A stretch of 64,000 bases of DNA from Paraburkholderia heleia NBRC 101817 (GCF_000739775.1 NZ_BBJH01000013.1:1-64000); one strand, 5' to 3'; counted from the first letter of the stretch, positions 50,036 to 57,816 are shown. The notes: a model not told the origin generated them from the letters alone. Translations and numbers: made by a program.

Positions 50036-51076
50036 TTATGCGAGTGCAATGAGCGCTTCAGGGGCGATCGAAATACCGACCGGCGTGCCGCGCGCCAGCT
50101 CCACACGGCCCGCCACGTCGACGAGCAGGGCATCGGGCGCCGCGCCGCCGATCGTGAGCCGCGTGCGCTCGCCGAGAAAGGTCGCCTGCTCGATCACGCC
50201 GCGTAGTTGCGCGCCGACCGGGTCGGCGAGCGTGGCGTCTTCGGGCCGGAAATACAGCTCGGCGGCGCCTCTGGCCTGGGACGCGCCGGCCGGCACGGCG
50301 CCGCCGCTCGTGCGCAGCATTCCCCCGTGCCATTCTCCGGCGATCCGGTTGAGCGTGCCGACGAACTGCGCGACCGCACGGCTCGCCGGCTGGAAATAGA
50401 TCTCGCGCGGCGTGCCGATCTGCTCGATGCGGCCCGCGCTCATCACGACGATGCGATCGCCCAGTTCCATCGCCTCGGCCTGATCGTGCGTGACGTAGAC
50501 CGTCGTCACGCCCAGCTCGCGCAACAGCATGTTCATCTCGCTGCGCAAGGTGTCGCGCAGGCGCGCATCGAGCGCGGTGAGCGGTTCGTCCAGCAGCAGT
50601 ACGCGCGGGCGCGGCGCGAGCGCGCGGGCGAGCGCCACGCGCTGGCGCTGGCCGCCCGAAAGCTGGCTGATGGGCTTGGCCGCGTGCGCTTCGAGGCGCA
50701 TCATCGCGAGCAGTTCGTCGACGCGTGTGCGCGCGTCGGCGGCGGGAACGCGCTGGATCTTCAGGCCATAGCCGATGTTGCCGCGCACGTCGAGGTTCGG
50801 AAAGAGCGCGTAGTTCTGGAACACCATGCCGACCTTGCGCCGCTCGATGGGCAGCGCGGTCACGTCCTCGTCGCCGAAGGCGACGCGGCCCCCGGCGTCG
50901 GGCGTCTCCAGACCCGCGATCATGCGCAGCGTGGTGGTCTTGCCGCAACCCGATGGGCCGAGCAGCACGAGCGTCTCGCCCGCGCCGATGGCGAGGTCGA
51001 GCGGTTCGAGCACGCGCGTGCCGCGAAACGTCTTTGCACAGCGCGTGAGCGTAATCGGGATCGGTTCGAGTTTCAT
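50036..51076 (-). CDS. ABC transporter ATP-binding protein (spermidine/putrescine/2-AEP/Fe class)
   Basis: 346 residues from the ATG at 51076. Walker A GPSGCGKTTTLR (about 42-50), Q-loop VGMVFQNYALFPNLDV, signature LSGGQRQRVALARAL, Walker B RVLLLDEPLTALD, H-loop VYVTHDQAEAMEL. The C-terminal TOBE domain (about 240-346, ELYFRPEDATL) is typical of MalK/PotA/FbpC-like importers. The ATG overlaps the stop of the upstream permease (ATGA), so translation is coupled. Confidence 0.92.
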   Translation of the reverse strand: MKLEPIPITLTRCAKTFRGTRVLEPLDLAIGAGETLVLLGPSGCGKTTTLRMIAGLETPDAGGRVAFGDEDVTALPIERRKVGMVFQNYALFPNLDVRGNIGYGLKIQRVPAADARTRVDELLAMMRLEAHAAKPISQLSGGQRQRVALARALAPRPRVLLLDEPLTALDARLRDTLRSEMNMLLRELGVTTVYVTHDQAEAMELGDRIVVMSAGRIEQIGTPREIYFQPASRAVAQFVGTLNRIAGEWHGGMLRTSGGAVPAGASQARGAAELYFRPEDATLADPVGAQLRGVIEQATFLGERTRLTIGGAAPDALLVDVAGRVELARGTPVGISIAPEALIALA

Positions 51077-52017
51077 TCGGAATCCTTGTCGTTCTTTTGC
51101 TGGCCTGCGAGTCGCTGCTTGCCAGACGGCTTCCCTGAGGAGCCGGGTACGTCCACGCCGAGCCATTGCATCGCCACGAGGAGCGGCATCGTCATGAGGA
51201 AGAAGAGGATCGTGTAGGCGCTGCCCACTTCGATGCGCAGCGACGCGTAGGTGTCCGCGAGGCCGACCGGCAGCGTTTTGGTGTCGGGCGTATGCAGCAT
51301 CCACGTGAGGTTGAATTCGCCGATCGAAAGCGTGAGCACCGCGAGCGCGCCCGCCACGATGCCGGGCCGCGCATTGGGCAGCACGATGGTCGTGAAGCGC
51401 TGCCAGAAGCTCGCGCCGAGGCTCGCGGCGCCTTCTTCGAGCATGCGCAGGTCCGCCGACGCGCATACGGCCGCCACGGGCCGCACCATGAACGGCAACG
51501 TGAACACCACATGGCCGACCACGATGAACGCCGCGCTCATGCGAAAGGCGCTGAAGCCGCCGTACACCACGAGCAGGGCGAGTGCCGAAGCGAGGCCGGG
51601 CAGGGCCACGGGCAGCACGAGCAATTCCTCGATCAGGCGCGAGAGGCGCGTGCGGCTGCGCGCGAGCGCATAACCCGCGGGCACGCCGGCCACGAGCGTG
51701 ATGCAGAGCGTGGCGGCCGCCACTTCGAGCGAGAGGAAAACGCTAGCGTGATACTGCGCCCAGACCTGGTCGAGCCAACGCAGCGTAAGGCCGCTCGCGA
51801 CGCCGCGAAAATAGTTGACAGTCAGGCCCGCGAGGATCGACATCATCACGGGCACGATGAGGAACGCGCAGGTGGCGAGCGTGACGAGCCATTGCGCGCA
51901 CGCAATCCACGCGCGGGCCGAGGGCAGCGCCAGGCGCCGCCGCGCGGCGGGCGGCTGGCCGGGCGCTTCGTGCATGTCTTGCGCAGCCGTTGCGGCGGGA
52001 TTGACGACGGAATTCAT
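51073..52017 (-). CDS. ABC transporter permease
   Basis: 314 residues from the ATG at 52017 (GAGGAC eight bases upstream; a GTG at 52038 is an alternative). Six or so membrane helices; the EAA-loop that contacts the ATPase is ADLRMLEEGAASLGASFWQRFTTIVLPNARPG. PotC/PhnV-like second permease of the importer. Its long polar N-terminus (about 40 residues) and C-terminus (SSGKPSGKQRLAGQQK) are cytoplasmic. Confidence 0.9.
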   Translation of the reverse strand: MNSVVNPAATAAQDMHEAPGQPPAARRRLALPSARAWIACAQWLVTLATCAFLIVPVMMSILAGLTVNYFRGVASGLTLRWLDQVWAQYHASVFLSLEVAAATLCITLVAGVPAGYALARSRTRLSRLIEELLVLPVALPGLASALALLVVYGGFSAFRMSAAFIVVGHVVFTLPFMVRPVAAVCASADLRMLEEGAASLGASFWQRFTTIVLPNARPGIVAGALAVLTLSIGEFNLTWMLHTPDTKTLPVGLADTYASLRIEVGSAYTILFFLMTMPLLVAMQWLGVDVPGSSGKPSGKQRLAGQQKNDKDSE

Positions 52018-52045
52018 TCTGGAGTCCTCGAAAGCCACAGCCTGC

Positions 52046-52870
52046 TCATGCGGTGGCCGCGACGGCCGCGCCCGTCACGCTGCGCGCGAGCGTGAGCACC
52101 GCCCAGGTAACGAGGCCGAGCACGATCGACAGGCCCGCTGCCGTGACCATGTTCGCGTTGAGCGTGAACTCGGTATAGATCGTCATCGGCAGGACGTCGA
52201 TGTCGGTGGCGAGCGTGAACGCCGTGCCGAATGCGCCCATCGCGGTCGCGAAGCAGATTGCCCCCGCGGCGACGAGGCCGGGCGCGAGCGCGGGCAGGAT
52301 CACGTCGCACAGCACGCGCCACGACGACGCGCCTAGCGATCGCGCCGCCTCTTCGAGCGAGCCGTCGAGCTGGCTGGCGCAGGCCATCACGGTCACGATC
52401 ACGCGCGGAATCGAAAAGTACAGGTAGCCCGCGAAGAGTCCCGCCATCGAGTACGCGAACACCCAGCGCTCGCCGGTGAGCCGCAGCGACAGTGCGCCGA
52501 CGAGCCCCTGCCGGCCGGCGAGCATGATCACCATGAAGCCGACCACCACGCCCGGAAACGCCAGCGGAAACGTGAGCAACGCGACGAGCGCGCGGCGCCC
52601 GGCGAAGGTGCGCCGCGCGAGCAGAAGGCCGCAGATCGTGGAGATCACGAGCGTCGCCGCGGTCACGGCGGCCGAGAGCGCGATGGTCGCGCCGAGGCTC
52701 CTCATGTAGCGGCCATTCGTCAGCAGTGCGCGATACGTCTCGACGAAATGCCCGTCGGCGCTCACCTGCACGAGCGCGATCATCGGCAGCAGCCAGAAGG
52801 CGAGGAACACCGCGAGCGCGGGCGCGATGAGCGCCAGACGCCAGCGCAGCGGAAAAGTGAGGTCATGCAT
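52046..52870 (-). CDS. ABC transporter permease
   Basis: 274 residues, PotB/PhnU-like, with six membrane helices starting RLALIAPALAVFLAFWLLPMIALVQVS. The EAA loop is [35 protein letters not shown]. It pairs with the permease 28 bases downstream. Two in-frame ATG codons (52870 and 52866 region) make the start uncertain by one or two residues at most. Confidence 0.9.
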   Translation of the reverse strand: MHDLTFPLRWRLALIAPALAVFLAFWLLPMIALVQVSADGHFVETYRALLTNGRYMRSLGATIALSAAVTAATLVISTICGLLLARRTFAGRRALVALLTFPLAFPGVVVGFMVIMLAGRQGLVGALSLRLTGERWVFAYSMAGLFAGYLYFSIPRVIVTVMACASQLDGSLEEAARSLGASSWRVLCDVILPALAPGLVAAGAICFATAMGAFGTAFTLATDIDVLPMTIYTEFTLNANMVTAAGLSIVLGLVTWAVLTLARSVTGAAVAATA

Positions 52871-52890
52871 GGCAGTGATCGGCTGGGATA

Positions 52891-54012
52891 TCAGTGCATG
52901 ATCTGCAGATAGCGCTCGCCGAACGCCTGCTGCTGCGCCGCCATCTTCGCGAAGTCCACGGGTTTTGCGCGCGCATAGTCGCTCGCGGGCAGGAACTTCG
53001 ACGCCGCTTCCGGCGAGAGCGCGCTTGTGCGCACCGGGCGCAGGTAGGCATTGGCCCAGAGCTTCTGGCCTTCGTCGGAGAGCACGAAGTCGAGCACCTT
53101 CTTGCCGTTCGCTTCGTGCGGGCCGTTCTTTACGAGACTCATCACGTAGGGGACCGAAATCGTGCCTTCCTTCGGGATCACGAACTCGACGTTCGCGTGG
53201 TCCTTGTATTTGGCGCGGTAGGCGTCGAAGTCGTAGTCGAGCAGGATCGGAATTTCACCCGAAAGCACGCGCGCGTAGGCGGTCTGCTTCGGCACGATCG
53301 GCTGGTTGGCCTTGAGCTTGCCGAACCATTCGAACGCGGGCTGGAAGTTCTCGAGCGTGCCGCCCAACGCGAGATTCACGGCCACCGCGCCCGCATAACC
53401 CACAAAGGCGCTCGAGGGATCGAGGTAGCCGACCATGCCCTTGTATTCGGGCTTGAGGAGATCGGCCCACGAACGCGGCACCGGCTTGCCTTCGAGCGCG
53501 TCCTTGTTGACGAAGAAGCCGAGCGTGCCCGAATGGATGGCGAACCAATAGCCTTGCGGGTCCTTGAGGTCGGCGGGAATGTCGTTCCAGTGCGCGGGCT
53601 TGTACGGCGTGATCACGCCCTTGTCCTTCGCCTGGAACGCCGAAGACACGCCGAGGTAGACGACGTCGGCGACCGGGCTCTTCTGCTCGGCCATCAGTTG
53701 TGCGATGGATTGGCCGGAGTTCTTGTTGTCGAACGGCACGCGAATGCCGGTCTCTTTCTGGATCGCCTGGATCTGGCTCGCCCAGTCGGCCCATTCGGGC
53801 GGGCAGTTGTAGCAGATCGCAGTTTGATCGGCCTGTGCCGCGAGCGGCGCGGCAAGACCGGCGACGAGGGCGGCGGCGCCCGCGGCGAGCGGCAGCGCAT
53901 GGGAGAGGCGGGGCAGGCGGGTCAGGCGCCGCACGGGCGCGGCTAGCGCACGCAGGGCGGCGCGCACGGGCGCAAGCGAAAGCGGGCCGGCAAAGTCGGG
54001 TCGGCTGGTCAC
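52891..54012 (-). CDS. ABC transporter substrate-binding protein
   Basis: 373 residues from the GTG at 54012, behind GGAGACCTGCC; no ATG precedes the conserved region. The N-terminal 60 residues end in a hydrophobic signal segment (ALPLAAGAAALVAGLAAPLAAQA). The mature type II binding protein resembles the iron/2-aminoethylphosphonate/polyamine class: ADVVYLGVSSAFQAKDKGVITPY, GYLDPSSAFVGYAGAVAVNLALGG, GEIPILLDYDFDAYRAK. The ligand is unknown; the linked phosphodiesterase suggests a phosphodiester. Confidence 0.88.
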   Translation of the reverse strand: MTSRPDFAGPLSLAPVRAALRALAAPVRRLTRLPRLSHALPLAAGAAALVAGLAAPLAAQADQTAICYNCPPEWADWASQIQAIQKETGIRVPFDNKNSGQSIAQLMAEQKSPVADVVYLGVSSAFQAKDKGVITPYKPAHWNDIPADLKDPQGYWFAIHSGTLGFFVNKDALEGKPVPRSWADLLKPEYKGMVGYLDPSSAFVGYAGAVAVNLALGGTLENFQPAFEWFGKLKANQPIVPKQTAYARVLSGEIPILLDYDFDAYRAKYKDHANVEFVIPKEGTISVPYVMSLVKNGPHEANGKKVLDFVLSDEGQKLWANAYLRPVRTSALSPEAASKFLPASDYARAKPVDFAKMAAQQQAFGERYLQIMH

Positions 54013-54076
54013 GGCAGGTCTCCAGGTCGGTTGCGAGAGGGTTCGGGTGGATGAGGGCCGCGTGCTTGCACGGCCC

Positions 54077-54105
54077 GGTTTGTTTGGCTGGTTTGGCTGG
54101 TTCGG
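54077..54105 (+). repeat. short tandem repeats between lacI-type gene and ABC operon
   Basis: In the 118-base spacer between the LacI-family gene and the binding-protein gene, TTTGGCTGG occurs twice in a row inside a run of GGTTTG/GGTTCG units, next to a hairpin GGGCCG...CGGCCC (54057-54078). Function unknown; it may mark the operon promoter region. Confidence 0.45.
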
Positions 54106-54130
54106 TTTGTTCTTCGGACGCGCCGCTGAC

Positions 54131-55198
54131 TCACGAGAGCGCGCCGCCGATTTCGAAGTCGCGATCGATCGCGCTCCGACGCGCGCCGAGCGGCGCGTGC
54201 GCGATCGCCGCGATGGTGCCGCCCGTGCGCAGCGTGTGCGGCAGCGTATTGGCGAGCGGCCCCGCGTACTGGCCGCCGATGCGCGCCATCAGGCATTGCC
54301 ACGCTTCGCGGCCGATGTCGCGGTTCGGCGTGCCGATGCTTGCGAGCGGCGGCGCGAGCAGTTCGCTCATCGCGAGGCCGTCGAAGCCGAGAATCGACAT
54401 GTCCTGCGGCACGCGCAGGCGGGCGCGGCGCAGTCCGCGCATCACGACCATGGCCAGCAGGTCGTTGCTGCAGAAGAGGGCCGTGGGGCGCGCGGGTCCG
54501 CTCGTCAGATGCGCGAGCACCGAGGGCGCAAGTTCTTGCGCGTTGAAATCGACTTCGAGAGCCGGTGCCGGCGTGAGGCCGGCCTGCTGCATCGCAAGGG
54601 CGTAGCCGGCATGGCGCTGGCGCGCGCGGTCGGAGGCTGCCAGCGTGCCGGCCAGCATGAGGATGCGGCGATGGCCGTGCGCGATGAGCATGCGCACGCC
54701 GTCGCAGGCGGCCTGATGGTTGTCCACCGAGACCGAAGGGCGGCGCTTCGTGTCGTTGTGCATCAGCACGTAGAGCGGGCCGTTGGCGTCGAGCTCGTCG
54801 AGCAGGGGGTGCGTGTCGGCGTCGGCGACGGTCAGGATCAGGCCCTCGACACGTTGCGCGCGCAAGGTCTCGATCGCATGACGCTCGCGATCGGCGTCGT
54901 ACTGCGTGGTCATCAGCATGAGGCGAAAACCCTGCGTGGCGGCAAGTTCGTCAATGCCCTGCAGGCACTCCGCGAACACCGGATTGGCGAGCGTGGGCAG
55001 CACCACGCCGATGAGGCGCGTGCGCTCGCCGCGCAACTGGCGGCCGAGCGGGTTCGGGCGGAATTTCAGCGCGTCGATCGCTTCGCGCACCCTCGCGAGC
55101 GTGACGGGGTTGACGGTGTGAGGCGCATTGATCGCGCGCGACACCGTGGCGATCGAGAATCCGGCGTGTGCGGCGACATCCTTGATGGTTGGCGTCAT
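54131..55198 (-). CDS. LacI family transcriptional regulator
   Basis: 355 residues from the ATG at 55198. The DNA-binding head is TIKDVAAHAGFSIATVSRAINAPHTVNPVTLARVREAI with hinge helix FRPNPLGRQLRG. The effector domain follows (LIGVVLPTLANPVFAECLQGID, VSVDNHQAACDGVRMLIAHGHRRI, TALFCSNDLLAMVVMRGLR). It lies directly upstream of the ABC-phosphodiesterase operon in the same direction, so it most likely represses it. An AAACGTTT operator-like site lies just in front of its own start. The last residues (RRSAIDRDFEIGGALS) extend past the usual end. Confidence 0.92.
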   Translation of the reverse strand: MTPTIKDVAAHAGFSIATVSRAINAPHTVNPVTLARVREAIDALKFRPNPLGRQLRGERTRLIGVVLPTLANPVFAECLQGIDELAATQGFRLMLMTTQYDADRERHAIETLRAQRVEGLILTVADADTHPLLDELDANGPLYVLMHNDTKRRPSVSVDNHQAACDGVRMLIAHGHRRILMLAGTLAASDRARQRHAGYALAMQQAGLTPAPALEVDFNAQELAPSVLAHLTSGPARPTALFCSNDLLAMVVMRGLRRARLRVPQDMSILGFDGLAMSELLAPPLASIGTPNRDIGREAWQCLMARIGGQYAGPLANTLPHTLRTGGTIAAIAHAPLGARRSAIDRDFEIGGALS

Positions 55199-55218
55199 GC
55201 GAGCGGCCCCGGCGGCGT

Positions 55219-55232
55219 TGTAAACGTTTTCG
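55219..55232. promoter_or_regulatory. candidate LacI-family operator
   Basis: TTGTAAACGTTTTC with the perfect core AAACGTTT (55222-55229), 24 bases upstream of the lacI-type start codon. The form fits the TGTAAACGTTTACA-like operators of this family and suggests autoregulation. Confidence 0.6.
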
Positions 55233-55296
55233 ATGGGGCCGATTATGAAAAACGCGTATGACCGGCAGATGACGGATGCGGTACCCCGTCGCGCCT

Positions 55297-55325
55297 TTGG
55301 GACGCACGCCGCGCAATGGTAGAAT
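55297..55325 (+). promoter_or_regulatory. sigma70 promoter of tRNA-Leu
   Basis: TTGGGA (55297-55302) and TAGAAT (55320-55325) with a 17-base spacer; the tRNA begins 12 bases after the -10 box. Confidence 0.75.
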
Positions 55326-55372
55326 CGCGTCCGCCCTGCCGGGGTGATGAAATTGGTAAACATAGCGGACTT

Positions 55373-55658
55373 AAGAAACGATTGAGTGCCCGACCGGAAA
55401 CGGCCGGTGCAGAACCCCTCAAATTCGGCGAACCCCCTGGGGCCTTGAAGCGCGTTGCGCGTGAGGCGCCGAGGCAACGCCGAGCCAAGCCGGCTGCCGC
55501 GCGAAGCGGCGGTGAGGAAGGTGTAGAGACTAGACGGGGGGCGCCTAAGGCCAGGCGCGGCGTGAGATACGCGGCGCTTCGCGACGGCGAAGGCATAGTC
55601 CAGCGCACGAACGCGCGTCCATGCCAGGACGCGTGGCGTCGAAAGACGTGGTGTGACG
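55373..55658 (+). ncRNA. self-splicing group I intron (IC3-like) in tRNA-Leu(UAA)
   Basis: 286 bases, no ORF. P1 forms from ACTT of exon 1 plus the first two intron bases paired with TTGAGT at 55382-55387, with the required U-G wobble (U55372, G55384) at the 5' splice site; the last intron base is G55658. P2 is capped by GAAA (CCG GAAA CGG). Core strings TCAAATTCGGCGAA, GGCAACGCCGAGCCAAGC, GAAGGTGTAGAGACTAGACGG (split) and GAAGGCATAGTCCAG are those of the Azoarcus tRNA-Ile intron as I know it, giving P7 and the guanosine site. Where Azoarcus has GGUG/CACC, this has CCCC (55415-55418)/GGGG (within 55536-55541), a compensatory change. P9 is GCGTC GAAA GACGT. Confidence 0.95.
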
Positions 55659-55680
55659 AAAATCCGCCGCCTAACGGCTT

Positions 55681-55708
55681 GCCGGTTCGAGTCCGGTCCC
55701 CGGCACCA
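55681..55708. other. probable attL core of the integrated element
   Basis: The integrase gene begins 163 bases after the CCA end of tRNA-Leu and reads away from it, the standard arrangement for elements that insert in the 3' end of a tRNA gene. The core should be part of the T arm and acceptor 3' strand. The second copy (attR) is outside the window, so the exact core cannot be set. Confidence 0.6.
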
Positions 55709-55870
55709 GGACAATTTCTCGCGCTATCACTCATTTCGCCTCTTTCTCCCGTCTGACGGGCGTTTGGGGCGATTCGAGTGTCCCTCCAAGTGCTACATTT
55801 TCCCCCTTCTCGCCGCTTATTTAAACTACCATCTACGAAAAATCTCCCAAATTTTTACGAAGGGGCGAAG

Positions 55871-56878
55871 ATGGCGTCGTTTAAGAAAGATGGTGACGTC
55901 TGGCGCGTGCAGATCGCGCGCCGTGGCGTCCGGATGTCCGGGACCTTTCCCACGAAAAAAGCTGCAGAGGCGTGGGCGGTTGAGCGCGAAAACGAGATTT
56001 TGAAGGGGACATATACTGGTGCGGGTACGCGAACGGTCGCCGACCTGTTCGACGAGTACGCCCGGCGGGTCTCCGACGGCAAACCTGGCGCCCAATGGGA
56101 GCGGACCAGGTTCAAGGCGTTCAGGCGAGATTTCCCGGAGTTGGCTGGCAAGCTGCTGACCGAAGTGACTAGCCACGATTGGGGCGTCTGGCGCGACACC
56201 CGACTGACGGGCACGGACAAGATTCGAAAGATCAGTGCAGGCTCGGTGATTCGAGAGGTCAACCTGTACTCGGCGGCGTTTCAGACGGCAGCCCGCGAGT
56301 GGAAGTGGTTGCAGGCGAGCCCGCTGACGGACATGAAGCGTCCGAAGGAGCCCAAGGCGCGTGATAGGCGCCTCTCTGCTGACGAGGAGGGGCGCCTGAT
56401 GTTTGCCCTCGGGTACGAGCCGGGGAAGGCGCCAGAAACTATTTCCGCACGCGTGGCGTTGATCGTTCAGTTCGCGATCGAGACGGCGGCCCGTGCCAGC
56501 GAGATTACTTGCCTGACGTGGGACCGCGTCCACGAGAAACACTTCCATTTGGATAAGACGAAGACCGGCGTGGCCCGCGACGTGCCCATGTCGTTGCGGG
56601 CCCGCGAGATCATCGAGGAGGTTCGGTCCGTGACCGGATCGCTGCCGACAGTGTTCGAAGTGCCATCGCCATCGCTCGATGCTCTATTCCGTAAGGCGAA
56701 GACGCGATGTGGGATAGCCGATCTTCATTTTCACGATACGAGGCATGAGGCCATCACGAGGCTCGCGAAGAAGATCGACGTGCTGGATCTCGCGCGAATG
56801 GTCGGACACCGCGACCTGCGCATGCTGCAGATTTACTACAACGAGCACGCGAGCGATATGGCCGACCGTCTCGGCTAG
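55871..56878 (+). CDS. int: tyrosine recombinase/phage integrase
   Basis: 335 residues from the ATG at 55871, after ACGAAGGGGCGAAG; the frame upstream lacks conservation. An N-terminal arm-binding domain (KKDGDVWRVQIARRGVRMSGTFPTKKAAEAW) is followed by a SAM-like core-binding domain (about 60-165) and the catalytic domain (about 180-330). The catalytic residues appear as the Arg in ETAARASEITCL, HDTRHE (HxxR), GHRDLRM (His/Trp position) and the nucleophile Tyr in QIYYNEHA. It inserts the element at tRNA-Leu with help of host IHF. Its stop overlaps that of the convergent next gene within CTAG. Confidence 0.94.
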   Translation: MASFKKDGDVWRVQIARRGVRMSGTFPTKKAAEAWAVERENEILKGTYTGAGTRTVADLFDEYARRVSDGKPGAQWERTRFKAFRRDFPELAGKLLTEVTSHDWGVWRDTRLTGTDKIRKISAGSVIREVNLYSAAFQTAAREWKWLQASPLTDMKRPKEPKARDRRLSADEEGRLMFALGYEPGKAPETISARVALIVQFAIETAARASEITCLTWDRVHEKHFHLDKTKTGVARDVPMSLRAREIIEEVRSVTGSLPTVFEVPSPSLDALFRKAKTRCGIADLHFHDTRHEAITRLAKKIDVLDLARMVGHRDLRMLQIYYNEHASDMADRLG

Positions 56879-57384
56879 TGCGGCTTGCGGTCCTTGTGCG
56901 ACATTGTCCAGTCGATCACTTCCTGGGCGCACCACAACGGTTGCATCTTCTGGCCGGCCGCATTCGGGAGCCTGATCGCGGCCGGAAAGCTGGGCGTGCA
57001 TACAACGCGCTCGCGCACCACTGACTCGCTGCGATGCAGATAGCTCGCGATCATCGCGACGTCCCACATTGCAACCTCGATCGGAATGATCGGCTTTGAG
57101 AGTGCGGCGATTTTATCGATCAATGTTCCGACGAGCGCTCCAAGTTCCGCGGAGTCGTCGCCGTCGTCTCCCGACCTCGTCGGTTTGCGCGTCGTGCTTC
57201 GCGTGCGCGGTGCGCGCGGGGCGGGTGACGACAATCCGCCGCCGCCCATTGGCTGCGCGATAGCGTCTTGGCGGGCATCAAGCGCGCGCAGGCATACGTG
57301 CGCCCAACGGTCGTATGCGCGGCTGCTGCGAGCGCTCCTGGGACTGCCGGTGAGAATGTATTCGAGGTCGAAGAAGGGAAGCAT
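56875..57384 (-). CDS. excisionase/AlpA-like DNA-binding protein (phage)
   Basis: 169 residues. The N-terminal half (PFFDLEYILTGSPRSARSSRAYDRWAHVCLRAL) and a Pro/Arg/Thr-rich middle are non-specific. The C-terminal 65 residues (MWDVAMIASYLHRSESVVRERVVCTPSFPAAIRLPNAAG, then PLWCAQEVIDWT) form a small winged-helix head like those of excisionases and AlpA-type activators. A directionality factor or regulator of int is likely; it sits in the int control region and is transcribed toward int. An inverted repeat lies just upstream of its start. Confidence 0.7.
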   Translation of the reverse strand: MLPFFDLEYILTGSPRSARSSRAYDRWAHVCLRALDARQDAIAQPMGGGGLSSPAPRAPRTRSTTRKPTRSGDDGDDSAELGALVGTLIDKIAALSKPIIPIEVAMWDVAMIASYLHRSESVVRERVVCTPSFPAAIRLPNAAGQKMQPLWCAQEVIDWTMSHKDRKPH

Positions 57385-57414
57385 GCGTGTCCTGGCTGAA
57401 GGTGTTAACGACAG

Positions 57415-57447
57415 AGGGCAGTCCCGGCCCCTGCCAGTGACTGCCCT
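57415..57447. repeat. inverted repeat upstream of the excisionase-like gene
   Basis: AGGGCAGTC (57415-57423) and GACTGCCCT (57439-57447), 9 bp perfect with a 15-base loop, 31 bases before the minus-strand start codon. No T run on either side, so an operator or leader hairpin is more likely than a terminator. The whole gap 57385-57907 has no other protein gene that I can support. Confidence 0.55.
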
Positions 57448-57714
57448 TCAGTGCCGTCTACTCTGCCTAAAATCTGCGCTTCGCACAACTGTACGATTTG
57501 CGCCTACCGTTTTCGAACACTTTCGCCCAGCGCGAGCCGTAGAGTCTGCGCGAGCCGCAGAATGTTTCGAATCAATGGCTTACTCGCTTAGTGTGCATGG
57601 CGCGCAGAAAAAGCAATGAAATCATTGAGTTGTAGCACTTCTCGATATTGCAACTTGTTTGATGGTCGCAGATAATCCTGCCAACAGGTGCGTGGCGACG
57701 CGTTCGCTTCGGGC

Positions 57715-57811
57715 AAAGAAAAAGGCCCGAACTCTGGCAGGAGCGCGGGCCTCGTGACCACTCGTATAGGCCGAGTGGGGTGATGCGTGAAAATCAGACT
57801 GAGGAGTCTGA
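57715..57811 (-). ncRNA. predicted small RNA (or attenuated leader) of the integrated element
   Basis: A near-consensus promoter on the minus strand (TTGACA at 57846-57841, 18-base spacer, TATTAT at 57822-57817) points at three hairpins: ATCAGACT CCTC AGTCTGAT (57812-57793), CCACTCG ... CGAGTGG (57778-57758) and AGGCCCG ... CGGGCCT (57752-57723), the last followed by TTTTTCTTT as an intrinsic terminator. The RNA would be about 97 bases. No ORF with a ribosome site is inside. It might alternatively be a terminated leader of the excisionase-like gene 331 bases further on. Confidence 0.65.
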
Positions 57812-57816
57812 TCGCG

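Larger units (their letters stand above)
55338..55708 (+). tRNA. tRNA-Leu(UAA), interrupted by a group I intron
   Basis: Exon 1 is 55338-55372 and exon 2 is 55659-55708; joined, they give an 85-base class II tRNA with encoded CCA. Acceptor stem GCCGGGG/CCCCGGC, D stem ATG/CAT, anticodon stem GCGGA/TCCGC, loop CTTAAAA, a short variable arm GCC TAAC GGC, and T arm GCCGG TTCGAGT CCGGT. The anticodon is UAA. The intron enters after U34, the same position as in cyanobacterial and plastid tRNA-Leu(UAA). The 3' end abuts an integrated element and is its probable attachment site. Confidence 0.95.

Noticed and set aside
55316..55756. 146-codon plus-strand frame across tRNA-Leu
   Set aside because: Lies over tRNA exons and the group I intron; not an intron-encoded homing endonuclease, as it shows none of the endonuclease motifs.
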